Notes under the pieces: generated by a model
The model's database searches: none
What the model was told of the DNA's origin: nothing
What the model saw: the letters and a program-made list of their open reading frames with translations, nothing else
Shown: piece after piece, positions 9,111-17,945 of the stretch
Position numbering within the stretch: the first letter of the stretch is position 1
Layout of the letters: each line of letters starts with the position of its first letter
Program-made: the position numbers and the translations under genes
From: Tatumella punctata
Lineage (GTDB): Bacteria; Pseudomonadota; Gammaproteobacteria; Enterobacterales; Enterobacteriaceae
Reading direction: 5' to 3'
Assembly: GCF_039523735.1 (NCBI RefSeq)
Contig: NZ_BAAAFW010000014.1
Span: 62,001-126,000 of the forward strand
Length of the DNA: 64,000 nucleotides

Positions 9111-10132
9111 CCGCAAAACGGATAGGTTTTTTTACCCGGTTACTGGAAAAAGCGCCGGCCGGAGAACGTTACCGGCTGGCAACAGAACAGATCTGCCATG
9201 CGGAGGCATTGGGTTTTGACAGTGCCTGGGTCGCCCAGCACCATTTTCATGAGCATGAAGGCGGGCTGCCGTCGCCGTTATTATTCCTGGCCCATGCCGG
9301 TGCCCATACCAGGAAAATCCGTCTCGGGACGGCGATTATCACCCTGCCGATGGAAAATGCGATACGGGTGGCAGAGGATGCCGCGGTACTGGATCTGCTG
9401 ACCGGCGGGCGCCTGGAACTGGGGCTGGGCTCCGGGGGAACCCCGGGCTCGTTTGAACCTTTCGGACAAACTTTTGATCAGCGGGCGGAGACGTTTGCCG
9501 AGAATCTGGCTGTTTTACAGCAGGGGCTGCGAGGGGCACCGTTACAGCAGACCGCGAATTGCCTGTACCCTGCGGCCCCGCAACTGACAGATAAACTCTG
9601 GATTGCCACTTTCTCCGCAGAAGGCGCGGAAAGAGCCGGTAAAGCAGGCCTCGGGCTGATGTTATCCCGTACCCAGCCGCGACCGGCGGGTCAGCCGGGA
9701 CTGGCTCTGGATGAACTGCAAAATCCGCTGATTGATGCCTATCTGGCGGCTCTGCCTGCCGGAACTGAACCGCGGATTCTGGCATCCCGTACCGCGTTTG
9801 TCGCCGATGACCGGCAGTATGCCCGTAAGATTGCGTTACCTGGCCTGACGGCGCAGGCCGAAGGTTACCGCCAGTCGGGTCATCAGTTGCGGGGTGAAAC
9901 CCTTGACGACTATATCGGGCAGTTTGATGCGCATATCGGCGACCCGCCGGATGTACTGGCATCTCTGCTGCGTGACAGTTGCCTGTCACGGGTCACGGAT
10001 ATCTCCTTCCAGGTTCATTCCGTGGAGCCGGAACACGGGGATGTACTGCGTTCGCTGGAATTACTGTCGCGTTATATTACCCCGGTGCTGCGTAATACTG
10101 CCCCGGAGTCTTTACCGGAGAGGTCTCTATGA
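9107..10132 (+). CDS. Luciferase-like flavin-dependent monooxygenase (LLM class)
   Basis: 341-residue TIM-barrel flavin enzyme of the bacterial-luciferase superfamily: WVAQHHFHEHEGG near residues 42-54, ITLPMENAIRVAEDAAVLD near 80-98 and the phosphate-binding LELGLGSGGTPGSF near 104-117. It probably uses reduced FMN and oxygen to oxidise the compound brought in by the ABC importer. Members adjacent to such importers have been named the KPN_01858 family (recalled). Related SsuD and SfnG enzymes desulfonate or oxidise organosulfur compounds; the Cbl-like regulator supports a similar job here, but that is inference. No flavin reductase gene is present in the operon. Confidence 0.83.
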   Translation: MTAKRIGFFTRLLEKAPAGERYRLATEQICHAEALGFDSAWVAQHHFHEHEGGLPSPLLFLAHAGAHTRKIRLGTAIITLPMENAIRVAEDAAVLDLLTGGRLELGLGSGGTPGSFEPFGQTFDQRAETFAENLAVLQQGLRGAPLQQTANCLYPAAPQLTDKLWIATFSAEGAERAGKAGLGLMLSRTQPRPAGQPGLALDELQNPLIDAYLAALPAGTEPRILASRTAFVADDRQYARKIALPGLTAQAEGYRQSGHQLRGETLDDYIGQFDAHIGDPPDVLASLLRDSCLSRVTDISFQVHSVEPEHGDVLRSLELLSRYITPVLRNTAPESLPERSL

Positions 10133-11256
10133 GTGAAAATTATGATGTGGTTCAGTATTTAGCGGGTATCAGCGCCGGCTCTGAACTGGCGAAAAGCCGC
10201 GTAATCCGTCAGCAGGCAACCGAACATACACAGGGCAGTTATCAGGCGCTGTTCAGTCGCGGCAGTGATGACTTTCCGCTGGCCCTGCGTACCCTGATTG
10301 CGGCACAAGTGGCGGCCTGGCACCAGCTCACAGCATTACAACAACATTATGCGTCCCTGAGCCCGGCGGCGCAGCCTTCTGCCGCGCTGACGGCGGCCCT
10401 GAGTTTTGCCCGCCGGCTGACGTTCGAGCCGGTGGCGTGCGGGCCGGATGATATACAGCACTTGCAGCAGGCTGGCTGGCAGACAGACACTATTGTCACC
10501 CTGGCACAGCTGATTGCTTTTGTCAGTTTCCAGAGCCGGTTAATCAGCGGTTTCCGGTTACTGGCAGATCACCAGGCCCCTTCTGCCGGTGAGCCTAACC
10601 CTCCGGTGTGTGCAGGCCGCTGGCATACTCACCCGCAGACACAACAACAGCAACCAGCCCCGGTCGCGTTTACCCAGAAAACTCTTGGCTGGGAGCCCTG
10701 GTTAGCGCCAAAACCACTGACAGAGTTTACTCCGCAACAGCAGGAGATCCTGACAGGTTTTGGCCATCAGAACTCGGCATATTTCCGTTTACTGGGGCGT
10801 GATCTGCCGGTACTGGAACAGCGGACATTAACCGATAAAGGCATTTTTTATACGCCCGGCGGATTGCCCCGCGCCGAGCGTGAGCTGGCGGCAGCGGTGA
10901 CCAGTAAAGTGAATGGCTGTATTTATTGCGCTTCGGTCCATGCCCGTAAGGCCAGCCAGTTGTCTAAGAAACGTGATGAAGTGGCACTGCTGCTACAGGT
11001 TCAGCCGGGAGACCCGTTATCCGCCGGACAGTCAGAGCGCTGGCAGGCCGAAATTGAGGCGGTTGCGGCCCTGTCTCTGACGCCTCCGCAACTGACTGCG
11101 ACACACCTGCGGACCCTGAGTGATCTCTCTCTCCCGGTGCTGGAAATAACGGATCTGATTCAGTCAGCAGCTTTCTTTGCCTGGGCGAATCGTCTGATGC
11201 TGACTCTGGGGGAACCTTTTATTCTGCCACAAAACGCTGAGACAGCGGCCCGATAG
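10129..11256 (+). CDS. Fused two-domain CMD/AhpD-like protein
   Basis: 375 residues made of two related carboxymuconolactone-decarboxylase/AhpD-type halves joined by a Gln/Pro-rich linker near residues 165-180. The C-terminal half carries the AhpD-type redox motif: E250, C264-x2-C267 and H271 in the stretch VNGCIYCASVHARKA. The N-terminal half (about 1-150) has the helical fold pattern but no CxxC, so is probably structural or substrate-binding. In other bacteria two separate neighbouring genes of the Avi_7170 and Avi_7169 families are expected (names recalled); here they are one chain. Likely a peroxide- or disulfide-handling partner of the monooxygenase. Last gene, 4-nt overlap with the monooxygenase. 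Confidence 0.78.
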   Translation: MSENYDVVQYLAGISAGSELAKSRVIRQQATEHTQGSYQALFSRGSDDFPLALRTLIAAQVAAWHQLTALQQHYASLSPAAQPSAALTAALSFARRLTFEPVACGPDDIQHLQQAGWQTDTIVTLAQLIAFVSFQSRLISGFRLLADHQAPSAGEPNPPVCAGRWHTHPQTQQQQPAPVAFTQKTLGWEPWLAPKPLTEFTPQQQEILTGFGHQNSAYFRLLGRDLPVLEQRTLTDKGIFYTPGGLPRAERELAAAVTSKVNGCIYCASVHARKASQLSKKRDEVALLLQVQPGDPLSAGQSERWQAEIEAVAALSLTPPQLTATHLRTLSDLSLPVLEITDLIQSAAFFAWANRLMLTLGEPFILPQNAETAAR

Positions 11257-11266
11257 CGGCCCGGAA

Positions 11267-11292
11267 ACAGGCTGCCGAGGCCGGGAGCCTGT
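11267..11292 (+). terminator. Hairpin after the ABC-monooxygenase operon
   Basis: Stem ACAGGCT (11267-11273) with AGCCTGT (11286-11292) around a GC-rich loop, 10 nt after the operon's last stop. No good T-run follows, so it may be a 3' stabiliser or a weak terminator. Confidence 0.4.
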
Positions 11293-11356
11293 CGCTGTTA
11301 AATCCTACGCGAAGCGTTTATCATCGGAGTCTGTTAAGTTATCGGGCGGAAAAGGT

Positions 11357-11914
11357 ATGTCCCCGGCCATAAAATTACTGGTGATGATTGTTGCCTGTCT
11401 CCCGTTAGCAGGGGTAGCCGGACAGTATCTGATTAATCCGCAGCTCAGCCATCTCGAATTATACTGGCAAATGATTGGGGTGCGGGAATACCATGCCCGT
11501 TTATCGGCTGTTCAGGGAGAGATAAATTTTGATCAACAGCAGGATTCACAAATTCGTCTGCAGGCCAGGCTACCGATTGCTGCACTGGACGCCAATAACT
11601 GGCTGCTGACCCGCGCATTAAAAAGTGCTGCTTTTTTTGATCAGGAAAAATACCCTGAAGCAGTGTTCAGCAGCAACCGGATGGTGGCACTGCCTGACGG
11701 ACGTTACCGGGTATTTGGCAGTCTGCAGATCAAAAATGTCCGTAAGTCACTGATATTATTTGCTCAGCAACGCCGTGTGTCTGCACAGCGTATTCGTTTA
11801 TCCGCACAAACCACCCTTTCCCGTCGGTCTTTTGCTATGGGGCAATATCCGGTAATTGTCAGTGATCCGATCCGCGTCGATATTGTGTTATATGCTGACA
11901 GTACCGGCGGATAA
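11357..11914 (+). CDS. YceI-family periplasmic lipocalin-like protein
   Basis: 185 residues. A hydrophobic N-terminal segment (about 4-22) reads as a signal peptide. The remainder follows the YceI beta-barrel pattern: SHLELYWQM near the mature start, a mid-protein LKSAAFFDQEKYPEAVFSS and the closing DPIRVDIVLYA. YceI proteins bind long isoprenoid-type lipids in the periplasm; the role of this one is unknown. It has its own AAAAGG ribosome site and stands between a terminator-like hairpin and a convergent operon, so it is probably transcribed alone. Confidence 0.75.
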   Translation: MSPAIKLLVMIVACLPLAGVAGQYLINPQLSHLELYWQMIGVREYHARLSAVQGEINFDQQQDSQIRLQARLPIAALDANNWLLTRALKSAAFFDQEKYPEAVFSSNRMVALPDGRYRVFGSLQIKNVRKSLILFAQQRRVSAQRIRLSAQTTLSRRSFAMGQYPVIVSDPIRVDIVLYADSTGG

Positions 11915-11941
11915 TCAGCGGAAACGGGGAGATGAAACAGG

Positions 11942-11977
11942 CTGTCGTGTCCCGGCCCGCGGCAGGAAACACGACAG
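11942..11977. terminator. Bidirectional hairpin between yceI-like gene and aspartate decarboxylase
   Basis: Perfect 9-bp stem CTGTCGTGT/ACACGACAG in the gap between convergent genes. Neither side shows a strong U-run; position is the main evidence. Confidence 0.45.
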
Positions 11978-12000
11978 AATACCGTGAGTGCACGACAGGA

Positions 12001-13605
12001 TTATCTGGCTGATCGTGAGCTCTGATAGCGCTGATAACTTTCGGCAGCGACTTGTTTCAGGGCTTTACCGATATTCACATAATCGTATTCATTCAGATTC
12101 GCCAGGGAAACGCGTCCGCCGGGCATCGGGGTGCCGAAGCCGGATGCCGGTAACATAACCACACCGGTTTCGTCGGCGATCCTGAACAGTAATGCATTAA
12201 TGTCCACATTCTGCCGGGCCCACTGGCCGAATTCAGTGCCATATAACCGGCTGGCAATATCGACGAAATCAAGCAGGGTATAATATTCAACTTCCCACTT
12301 ATCTTCCGGAATGGTCAGTTGCAACTGATGGTAGAGCGCATGGTGACGACGGCGGATCAGTTTTTTCAGTGCGGTTTTGTAATGCTCGTTGATATCGATT
12401 AATGAGAACAGGGAAAACAATACCATCTGTACCTGTTGCGGGGTGGATAACCCGGCGGTATGGTTCAGGGCCACCACCCGGCTATCGGCGACCAGCCGGT
12501 CGATAAATTTTAGTTTGCTGCTGTCGTCAACAATGGAAGAGTAGCGCTTATTCAGCCGCTGATGAATGTCCTGCGGGAACGCGGTGATCTGTTTATCCAG
12601 AATATTGTCCTTATGCAGGGCGATAGCCCCCAGCCGCCAGCCGGTCGCACCAAAGTATTTTGACCAGGAATAGACCAGGGCGGTATTTTCAGGACAGTAA
12701 CTGAATAACGAATTAAATTTATCAGCAAAGGTTCCGTACACATCGTCAGTCAGAATAAATAAGTCAGGGCGTTGTGTCTTCACAATATTTTTAATATAGC
12801 TGAGAGCGTGCTCACTCATGCTGACTGACGGCGGATTACTCGGATTAACGATAAAAAATATTTTAATTTTATCATCTTTGAGTTTATCCAGTTCACTGTC
12901 CGGATATTGCCATCCCTGCTCAGCACAGGCATTAATAGTCACTATCTCCAGACCATACTCTTCCAGCAGCGGTATTTCGAAATAAGGTGTAAACGTCGGC
13001 ATCCCGATCGCGACTTTATCCCCCTTACTGATCAGGTGATTCATTTTCAATGAGTTGAAAATGTAGGTCATGGCTGCGGTACCGCCTTCCACCGGAAATA
13101 TATCGAATTCCTGGCCCTGCAGTTTATCGCTGCTCATTTCATCAGACAGATATTCATGAACGATCTTTTCACTCAGACTGAGCATTCTGGGCGGAACAGG
13201 GTAATTACAGCCAAGGATCCCTTCCACCATCTCATGAATAAAGGCATCAGGATCCAGCCCTAACTGGTCACGTACATAGCTGAGGCTTTTGTTCAGTAAA
13301 TCAATCCCCGGCTGCCCCTGCTGCTGGTGGAGAAACCGCGTAAACCGGTGGCTGATACCTTCAGCCGCGGGGATCCCCCCCAGTTGCTGTTCCAGATAAG
13401 ATAATGACAATTCCGCTTCAGCGGTGGCAAACAGGCCCAGCTGGAAAAACGCCTGGCGCGGAGTGGTGGCCAGAAAGTTAGGATTGCCGCGGCCGGCATT
13501 CAGCATAATACGGTTAGATTTGCCGCTGGCAACACTGATTAATACATCTTTCAGCTCAAACGGACTCAGGTTTGAGTATTTATTTAAATCATTATTCATA
13601 TTCAT
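12001..13605 (-). CDS. L-aspartate 4-decarboxylase (bifunctional aspartate aminotransferase/decarboxylase)
   Basis: 534-residue PLP enzyme converting L-aspartate to L-alanine and CO2 (EC 4.1.1.12). It is larger than an ordinary aminotransferase, as expected for this family (about 530). The PLP lysine is K316 in YSWSKYFGATGWRLG; also NPSNPPS near 254-260, the TDDVYG aspartate pair near 286-291 and R324. ATG 13605 has an AGGA site 7 nt upstream. It lies 58 nt downstream of the antiporter gene and is co-transcribed with it. Product alanine leaves through the antiporter while aspartate enters, so the pair conserves energy and raises internal pH. Commonly called AspD, Asd or AsdA. Confidence 0.9.
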   Translation of the reverse strand: MNMNNDLNKYSNLSPFELKDVLISVASGKSNRIMLNAGRGNPNFLATTPRQAFFQLGLFATAEAELSLSYLEQQLGGIPAAEGISHRFTRFLHQQQGQPGIDLLNKSLSYVRDQLGLDPDAFIHEMVEGILGCNYPVPPRMLSLSEKIVHEYLSDEMSSDKLQGQEFDIFPVEGGTAAMTYIFNSLKMNHLISKGDKVAIGMPTFTPYFEIPLLEEYGLEIVTINACAEQGWQYPDSELDKLKDDKIKIFFIVNPSNPPSVSMSEHALSYIKNIVKTQRPDLFILTDDVYGTFADKFNSLFSYCPENTALVYSWSKYFGATGWRLGAIALHKDNILDKQITAFPQDIHQRLNKRYSSIVDDSSKLKFIDRLVADSRVVALNHTAGLSTPQQVQMVLFSLFSLIDINEHYKTALKKLIRRRHHALYHQLQLTIPEDKWEVEYYTLLDFVDIASRLYGTEFGQWARQNVDINALLFRIADETGVVMLPASGFGTPMPGGRVSLANLNEYDYVNIGKALKQVAAESYQRYQSSRSAR

Positions 13606-13663
13606 GGTTATTCCTGTATTAAATATAATGATATTTTCTCTGTAATAACGGGTTACCCGCTGA

Positions 13664-15355
13664 TTACGAGAGGATCATAATCATCACCATGCCCCAGATA
13701 GTGAGCAGGGTATTACCTACGGCATAAGTCACGGTATATCCGAGCGCCGGAATATTACTTTTGGCAGCATCACAAATCATCCCCAGTGCTGCGGTAGTGG
13801 TTCGTGCTCCGGCAAGGCAGCCAAACAGTAATGCCGGATGGAAACGAAATATCCAGCGGCCGATATACATGGAAATAATCAGCGGAACCAGAGTGGAAAA
13901 TATTCCCCACAGAAATAAACTGAGTCCCAGAGTCTGCAGGCCATGAATAAAGCCTCCGGCCGCATTTAAACCGACGACTGCAATAAAGACATTCAGACCG
14001 GCTGAATTCATAAACCAGACCGTGGGTTGCGGGATATGTCCGAAAGACGGACGCACCGAACGCAGCCATCCGGCAACCAGCCCGGCAATCAGAGTCCCCC
14101 CGGCGGTAGACAGGGTGACCGGAATACCTCCGATATTAATCACGATTGCCCCGATGACCGCACCGATAAAAATAACCAGACCGATAAAAGACACATCTGC
14201 CATATTGACCGGTTTATCCGCCACCCCTAAATCCCGTGCCGCCCGTTCAATATCTTTTGTCAGCCCGTGGATAGTTAACACATCTCCGCGGTGCAGGGCA
14301 GTCCCCGGTAGTACGGGAATCTCATGGGACAGTAAGCCGCGTTTAATTTTACGGATAAATACCCCGTGGGCTGTCGGACGGGATGCCAGTTCCTGCAGTG
14401 TTTTTCCATAGTAATTTTTATTGGTGACCAGTACATCGATACCTTCTTCCGGCAGAGCCAGCAGTACCGGATCTGCGATCTCATCAGCATGCTTAAGGAC
14501 AGAAATAATACTCTGGTATGATCCGCCGACCGCCAGAATATCATCCTGCAGAATGCGTAAATCAGCGGTAATATTGAGTACTTCGCCATTACGGCGCAGT
14601 CCTTCAATAAATAACCGGTTATTATTATTTTCCTGTTCGACCTGTTTAATGGTTTTACCGGCGACCGGAGATTTAGCCGATATTTTATAAGCCCGCAGCA
14701 CGTAATTATGCCAGGCAGTGCCTTCATCATCGATATTACCGGCACTGCCGCCGCCCAGTTTTGCTTCATAGTCTTTACAGGCAGAAGCCAGATCAATCCC
14801 CAGCATTTTCGGACCGATCAGCGCCAGGAAAACCGCTGAACCAATGGTGCCGAAAATATAGGTTACCGCGTAGGCAACCGGTATATCATTTAGCGCACCT
14901 TGTGTGCTACTGGCCGGTAACCCGAGCCGGTTAATAGCATCGGTGGCTAAGCCCATTGACGATGAGATGGTCTGCGAACCGGCAAATAACCCGGCGGCAG
15001 AGCCTAAGTTAAAGTGCGCAGCCCAGGCAGCAATTGCTGCACAGAGCAGACAAATAACGCATACCACCACCGCAAACAGCGCCTGCGGCAGCCCGTCTTT
15101 GGCGATACCCTGAACAAACTGTGGCCCGACACCATAGCCGACCGCAAATAAAAACATCAGGAAAAAGATACTTTTTACTGCCGCGGATATTTCGATACCG
15201 ACCGAACCAATGATCAATGCAGCGATCAGTGTTGATGTCACTACCCCAAGACTAAACCCGCGATAACTTTTTCCGCCAAACCAGTAGCCTATCCCTAATG
15301 CTAAAAAAATAGCGATTTCAGGATAAGTACGTAACACGCCGACTATCCAGTTCAT
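13664..15355 (-). CDS. aspT: Aspartate:alanine antiporter AspT (AAE family)
   Basis: 563-residue inner-membrane exchanger. Two blocks of hydrophobic helices (about residues 1-190 and 385-563) flank a large cytoplasmic part with two TrkA-C/RCK-C-like domains (about 205-375, for example AVGGSYQSIISVLK and TIHGLTKDIE). This is the layout of the AspT/YidE/YbjL family. Exchange of aspartate(-) for alanine is electrogenic, so with the decarboxylase it makes a proton-motive cycle, as known from Tetragenococcus. The adjacent aspartate 4-decarboxylase makes the substrate call strong. First gene of the operon; ATG follows an AGAGAC site. Confidence 0.9.
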   Translation of the reverse strand: MNWIVGVLRTYPEIAIFLALGIGYWFGGKSYRGFSLGVVTSTLIAALIIGSVGIEISAAVKSIFFLMFLFAVGYGVGPQFVQGIAKDGLPQALFAVVVCVICLLCAAIAAWAAHFNLGSAAGLFAGSQTISSSMGLATDAINRLGLPASSTQGALNDIPVAYAVTYIFGTIGSAVFLALIGPKMLGIDLASACKDYEAKLGGGSAGNIDDEGTAWHNYVLRAYKISAKSPVAGKTIKQVEQENNNNRLFIEGLRRNGEVLNITADLRILQDDILAVGGSYQSIISVLKHADEIADPVLLALPEEGIDVLVTNKNYYGKTLQELASRPTAHGVFIRKIKRGLLSHEIPVLPGTALHRGDVLTIHGLTKDIERAARDLGVADKPVNMADVSFIGLVIFIGAVIGAIVINIGGIPVTLSTAGGTLIAGLVAGWLRSVRPSFGHIPQPTVWFMNSAGLNVFIAVVGLNAAGGFIHGLQTLGLSLFLWGIFSTLVPLIISMYIGRWIFRFHPALLFGCLAGARTTTAALGMICDAAKSNIPALGYTVTYAVGNTLLTIWGMVMIMILS

Positions 15356-16057
15356 TATTCAGTCTCTGTATGAATGTTGAAGTAAGTGTTAATGTTGGTT
15401 ATGGATTTATAAAATACTATTTTCTCCGGTGCGTTATGTTGTGAAGAAATTAAATATCAGCCACCCGCAGCTATTTTGTTATTTGATGCTTTATATTTCT
15501 TTCGGTTTTTATTATGAATATCATTGTGTTTTTTTAACATTAACTGCTAGTTAGTCAGATTATTCAGAAAATCACTGTTTAGTTATCGCTAAGCTGATGA
15601 AATTTAATTTCAATTTATTTTCCAGCGGTTAATTTTTATTACTGCTTAATTATATTGTTTTAATAATGATTTTACCGGGGGAATCAGCAATGTTTTTGCG
15701 TGTTTTTTTATTATGCTGTGATCTTTGTTGTATTGTGAGCTTAAGGAAGTTTAATGCATTATCGGTTTTTGGTTATTCAGCCGGCAAGACATAGCTGCCT
15801 CCCTGGCGGGGGATTAAGCGTGTGTTTCGTCATGCGGTTGTGACGGATTGTCTGTCTATAAATAATCAGTGACAGATTGATATTATTACTGCGGACGGAT
15901 AGTGACTGACAATAATTAATTATCCTTCACCCCGGCAGAGAGCCGCTCCCCGGCCGGCATGCCATGGCCGGGGAAAAGCACATAAAGCGGCTACTGAGCA
16001 GGCCCGCAGAGAAAAGTAGCACAGCGTCTCGGTACTGCTGCCGCGGCTGAACGGAGG
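15356..16057. other. Gene-free 700-bp region upstream of aspT
   Basis: AT-rich sequence without a credible gene on either strand. It must hold the aspT promoter (minus strand, near 15400) and, at the far end, the 3' end of the gsi operon. No regulator gene is next to aspT. Apart from the hairpin at 15948-15973 I see no strong repeat. The unusual length suggests either long upstream regulation or a decayed insertion. Confidence 0.5.
15948..15973. terminator. GC-rich hairpin beyond gsiD
   Basis: Perfect 8-bp stem CCCCGGCC/GGCCGGGG with a 10-nt loop that is itself nearly palindromic (GGCATGCCAT). It lies about 85 nt downstream of the gsiD stop. There is no U-run on the minus strand, so efficiency is uncertain. 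Confidence 0.4.
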
Positions 16058-16969
16058 TTACCGGTGAGTACGCAGTTTCGGGTCAAGGGCATCACGTAAC
16101 CCGTCACCCAGCAGATTAAACGCCAGTACTGTCAGAAATATCGCCAGGCAGGGGAACAGAGCGACATGGGGGGCCATCACCATATCAGCCCGGGCTTCAT
16201 TCAGCATTGCCCCCCATTCCGGGGTGGGGGGCTGTGCGCCGAGACCGATAAATGACAGACTGGCAGCCGAAATAATCGAAACACCGATACGCATGGTGAA
16301 ATAGACGACTATCGACGACAGGGTACCCGGCAAAATATGCCGTAATATAATATGGTGGTCAGGGGCCCCGATACTGCGGGCCGCTTCGATAAAGGTCTGG
16401 CGTTTCAGTACCAGGGTATTGCCACGCACCAGCCGGGCAAAGGCCGGTATGCTGAACACCGCCACCGCCAGAATAACGTTAGACATACCGCTACCCATAA
16501 TCGCGACTATAGCTATTGCCAGCAGGATGCCGGGGAAAGCGAATAATACATCGCAGATCCGCATAATGATCCGGTCAGCCCAGCCCTGGTAATACCCGGC
16601 GATCAGGCCGAGCAGTGTACCTATTACCGAGCCAATCGCGACCGAGAACACTCCCGCCAGCAATGATATACGGGTACCGGCCAGTACACGGCTAAAGATA
16701 TCCCGTCCCAGAGCATCGACACCGAACCAGTGCACCAGAGTCGGTCCCTGATCGAGGCGGTCATAATCAAAAAAGTTTTCAGCATCATAGGGGCTGACCC
16801 ACGGGCCAATTGCCGCGAGGATCAGTAGCAGTAAAATAAACACCGCAGCACCCATGGCTACCGGTTGCTGCTGAAAACGTTGCCGGAACTCCAGCCACGG
16901 AGTGCGTGGCTGATGTGCTTCGAGTAACGGCATTGCTTTCAGGGCTGCGTCACGTCGCCAGTTTTTCAT
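16058..16969 (-). CDS. gsiD: Glutathione ABC transporter permease GsiD
   Basis: 303 residues, the length of E. coli GsiD. DppC-type permease: N-terminal cytoplasmic tail, first helix near residues 36-55, HWFGVDALGRDIFSRVLAGT near 80-100 and the EAA loop FIEAARSIGAPDHHIILRHI near 200-220. With GsiC it forms the inner-membrane channel for glutathione. It starts 9 nt after the gsiC stop; the stop overlaps the GAGAGG ribosome site. Last gene of iaaA-gsiABCD. Confidence 0.92.
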   Translation of the reverse strand: MKNWRRDAALKAMPLLEAHQPRTPWLEFRQRFQQQPVAMGAAVFILLLLILAAIGPWVSPYDAENFFDYDRLDQGPTLVHWFGVDALGRDIFSRVLAGTRISLLAGVFSVAIGSVIGTLLGLIAGYYQGWADRIIMRICDVLFAFPGILLAIAIVAIMGSGMSNVILAVAVFSIPAFARLVRGNTLVLKRQTFIEAARSIGAPDHHIILRHILPGTLSSIVVYFTMRIGVSIISAASLSFIGLGAQPPTPEWGAMLNEARADMVMAPHVALFPCLAIFLTVLAFNLLGDGLRDALDPKLRTHR

Positions 16970-16978
16970 TAAGTCCTC

Positions 16979-17899
16979 TCAGCGGTAACGGATAGCCGGA
17001 TTAATCGCTGCATACAGCAGGTCAACCAGCAGATTTATCAGAATAAATTCAAACGAAAACAGCAGAACTTCGGCCTGGATCACCGGATAGTCACGCATAG
17101 AAACCGAATCAATCAGTAATCGTCCGAGGCCCGGCCAGTTAAATACCACTTCCACAACAATCGATCCCCCCAGCAGAAAACCGAATTGCAGGCCCATCAT
17201 GGTGACGACCGGGATCATGGCATTACGCAGGCCATGTTTAAAAATAATCGCAAACTCAGATGCGCCTTTGGCGCGAGCGGTGCGCATATAATCTTCATCC
17301 ATAATTTCGATAAAAGATGAACGGGTAAAACGCGCCATTACCGCCGCCACTGCCGCCCCGAGAGTCAGTGATGGCAGAATATAGTGTTGCCAGCTTCCGG
17401 CCCCGACTGTCGGTAGCCAGCCGAGCTGCACCGAGAAGATTTGCATCAGCAGAATACCGAGGGCAAAGGCAGGGAAGGAAATACCGGAGACCGCCAGCAG
17501 CATCCCGAGCCGGTCAGGCCAGCGGTTACGCCATACGGCCGATACAACTCCGATAATTAAACCACACAGGCAGGACCAGAACATGCTGGTCAGGGTTAGC
17601 AGCAGGGTGGGCATAAAGCGCATGGCAATTTCCTGGCTGACCGGGCGTTTCGAAACCATTGATTGTCCGAAATCACCCTGTATTAACTGCAGCAGGTAAT
17701 GCCAGAATTGTACCGGCAGGGGTAAATCCAGCCCCAGCTGATGGCGCAGCATGGCGACCACGCTGTCGTCCGCATCGGCGCCTGCCTGTAACCGGGCCGG
17801 GTCGCCGGGCAGCATATGAACAAATAAAAAAACCAGTACCGCGACAATCATCAGTGTCGGGATCATACCCAGCAGGCGTTTGATAAAATAATTAAACAT
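16979..17899 (-). CDS. gsiC: Glutathione ABC transporter permease GsiC
   Basis: 306 residues, as in E. coli GsiC. DppB-type permease beginning MFNYFIKRLLGMIPTL, with a first helix near 9-30, a long periplasmic loop, and the permease loop YMRTARAKGASEFAIIFKHG near residues 205-225. Partner of GsiD. Separated from gsiB by about 46 nt. Confidence 0.92.
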   Translation of the reverse strand: MFNYFIKRLLGMIPTLMIVAVLVFLFVHMLPGDPARLQAGADADDSVVAMLRHQLGLDLPLPVQFWHYLLQLIQGDFGQSMVSKRPVSQEIAMRFMPTLLLTLTSMFWSCLCGLIIGVVSAVWRNRWPDRLGMLLAVSGISFPAFALGILLMQIFSVQLGWLPTVGAGSWQHYILPSLTLGAAVAAVMARFTRSSFIEIMDEDYMRTARAKGASEFAIIFKHGLRNAMIPVVTMMGLQFGFLLGGSIVVEVVFNWPGLGRLLIDSVSMRDYPVIQAEVLLFSFEFILINLLVDLLYAAINPAIRYR

Positions 17900-17945
17900 T
17901 CACTGTCCTGACGGAGGGGCTGGCATTGCTGCCAGCCCTGTTATT

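Noticed and set aside
9339..9989. 216-codon minus-strand frame inside the monooxygenase gene
   Set aside because: Antisense shadow of a GC-rich gene; Pro/Arg/Gln-rich translation typical of a wrong frame.
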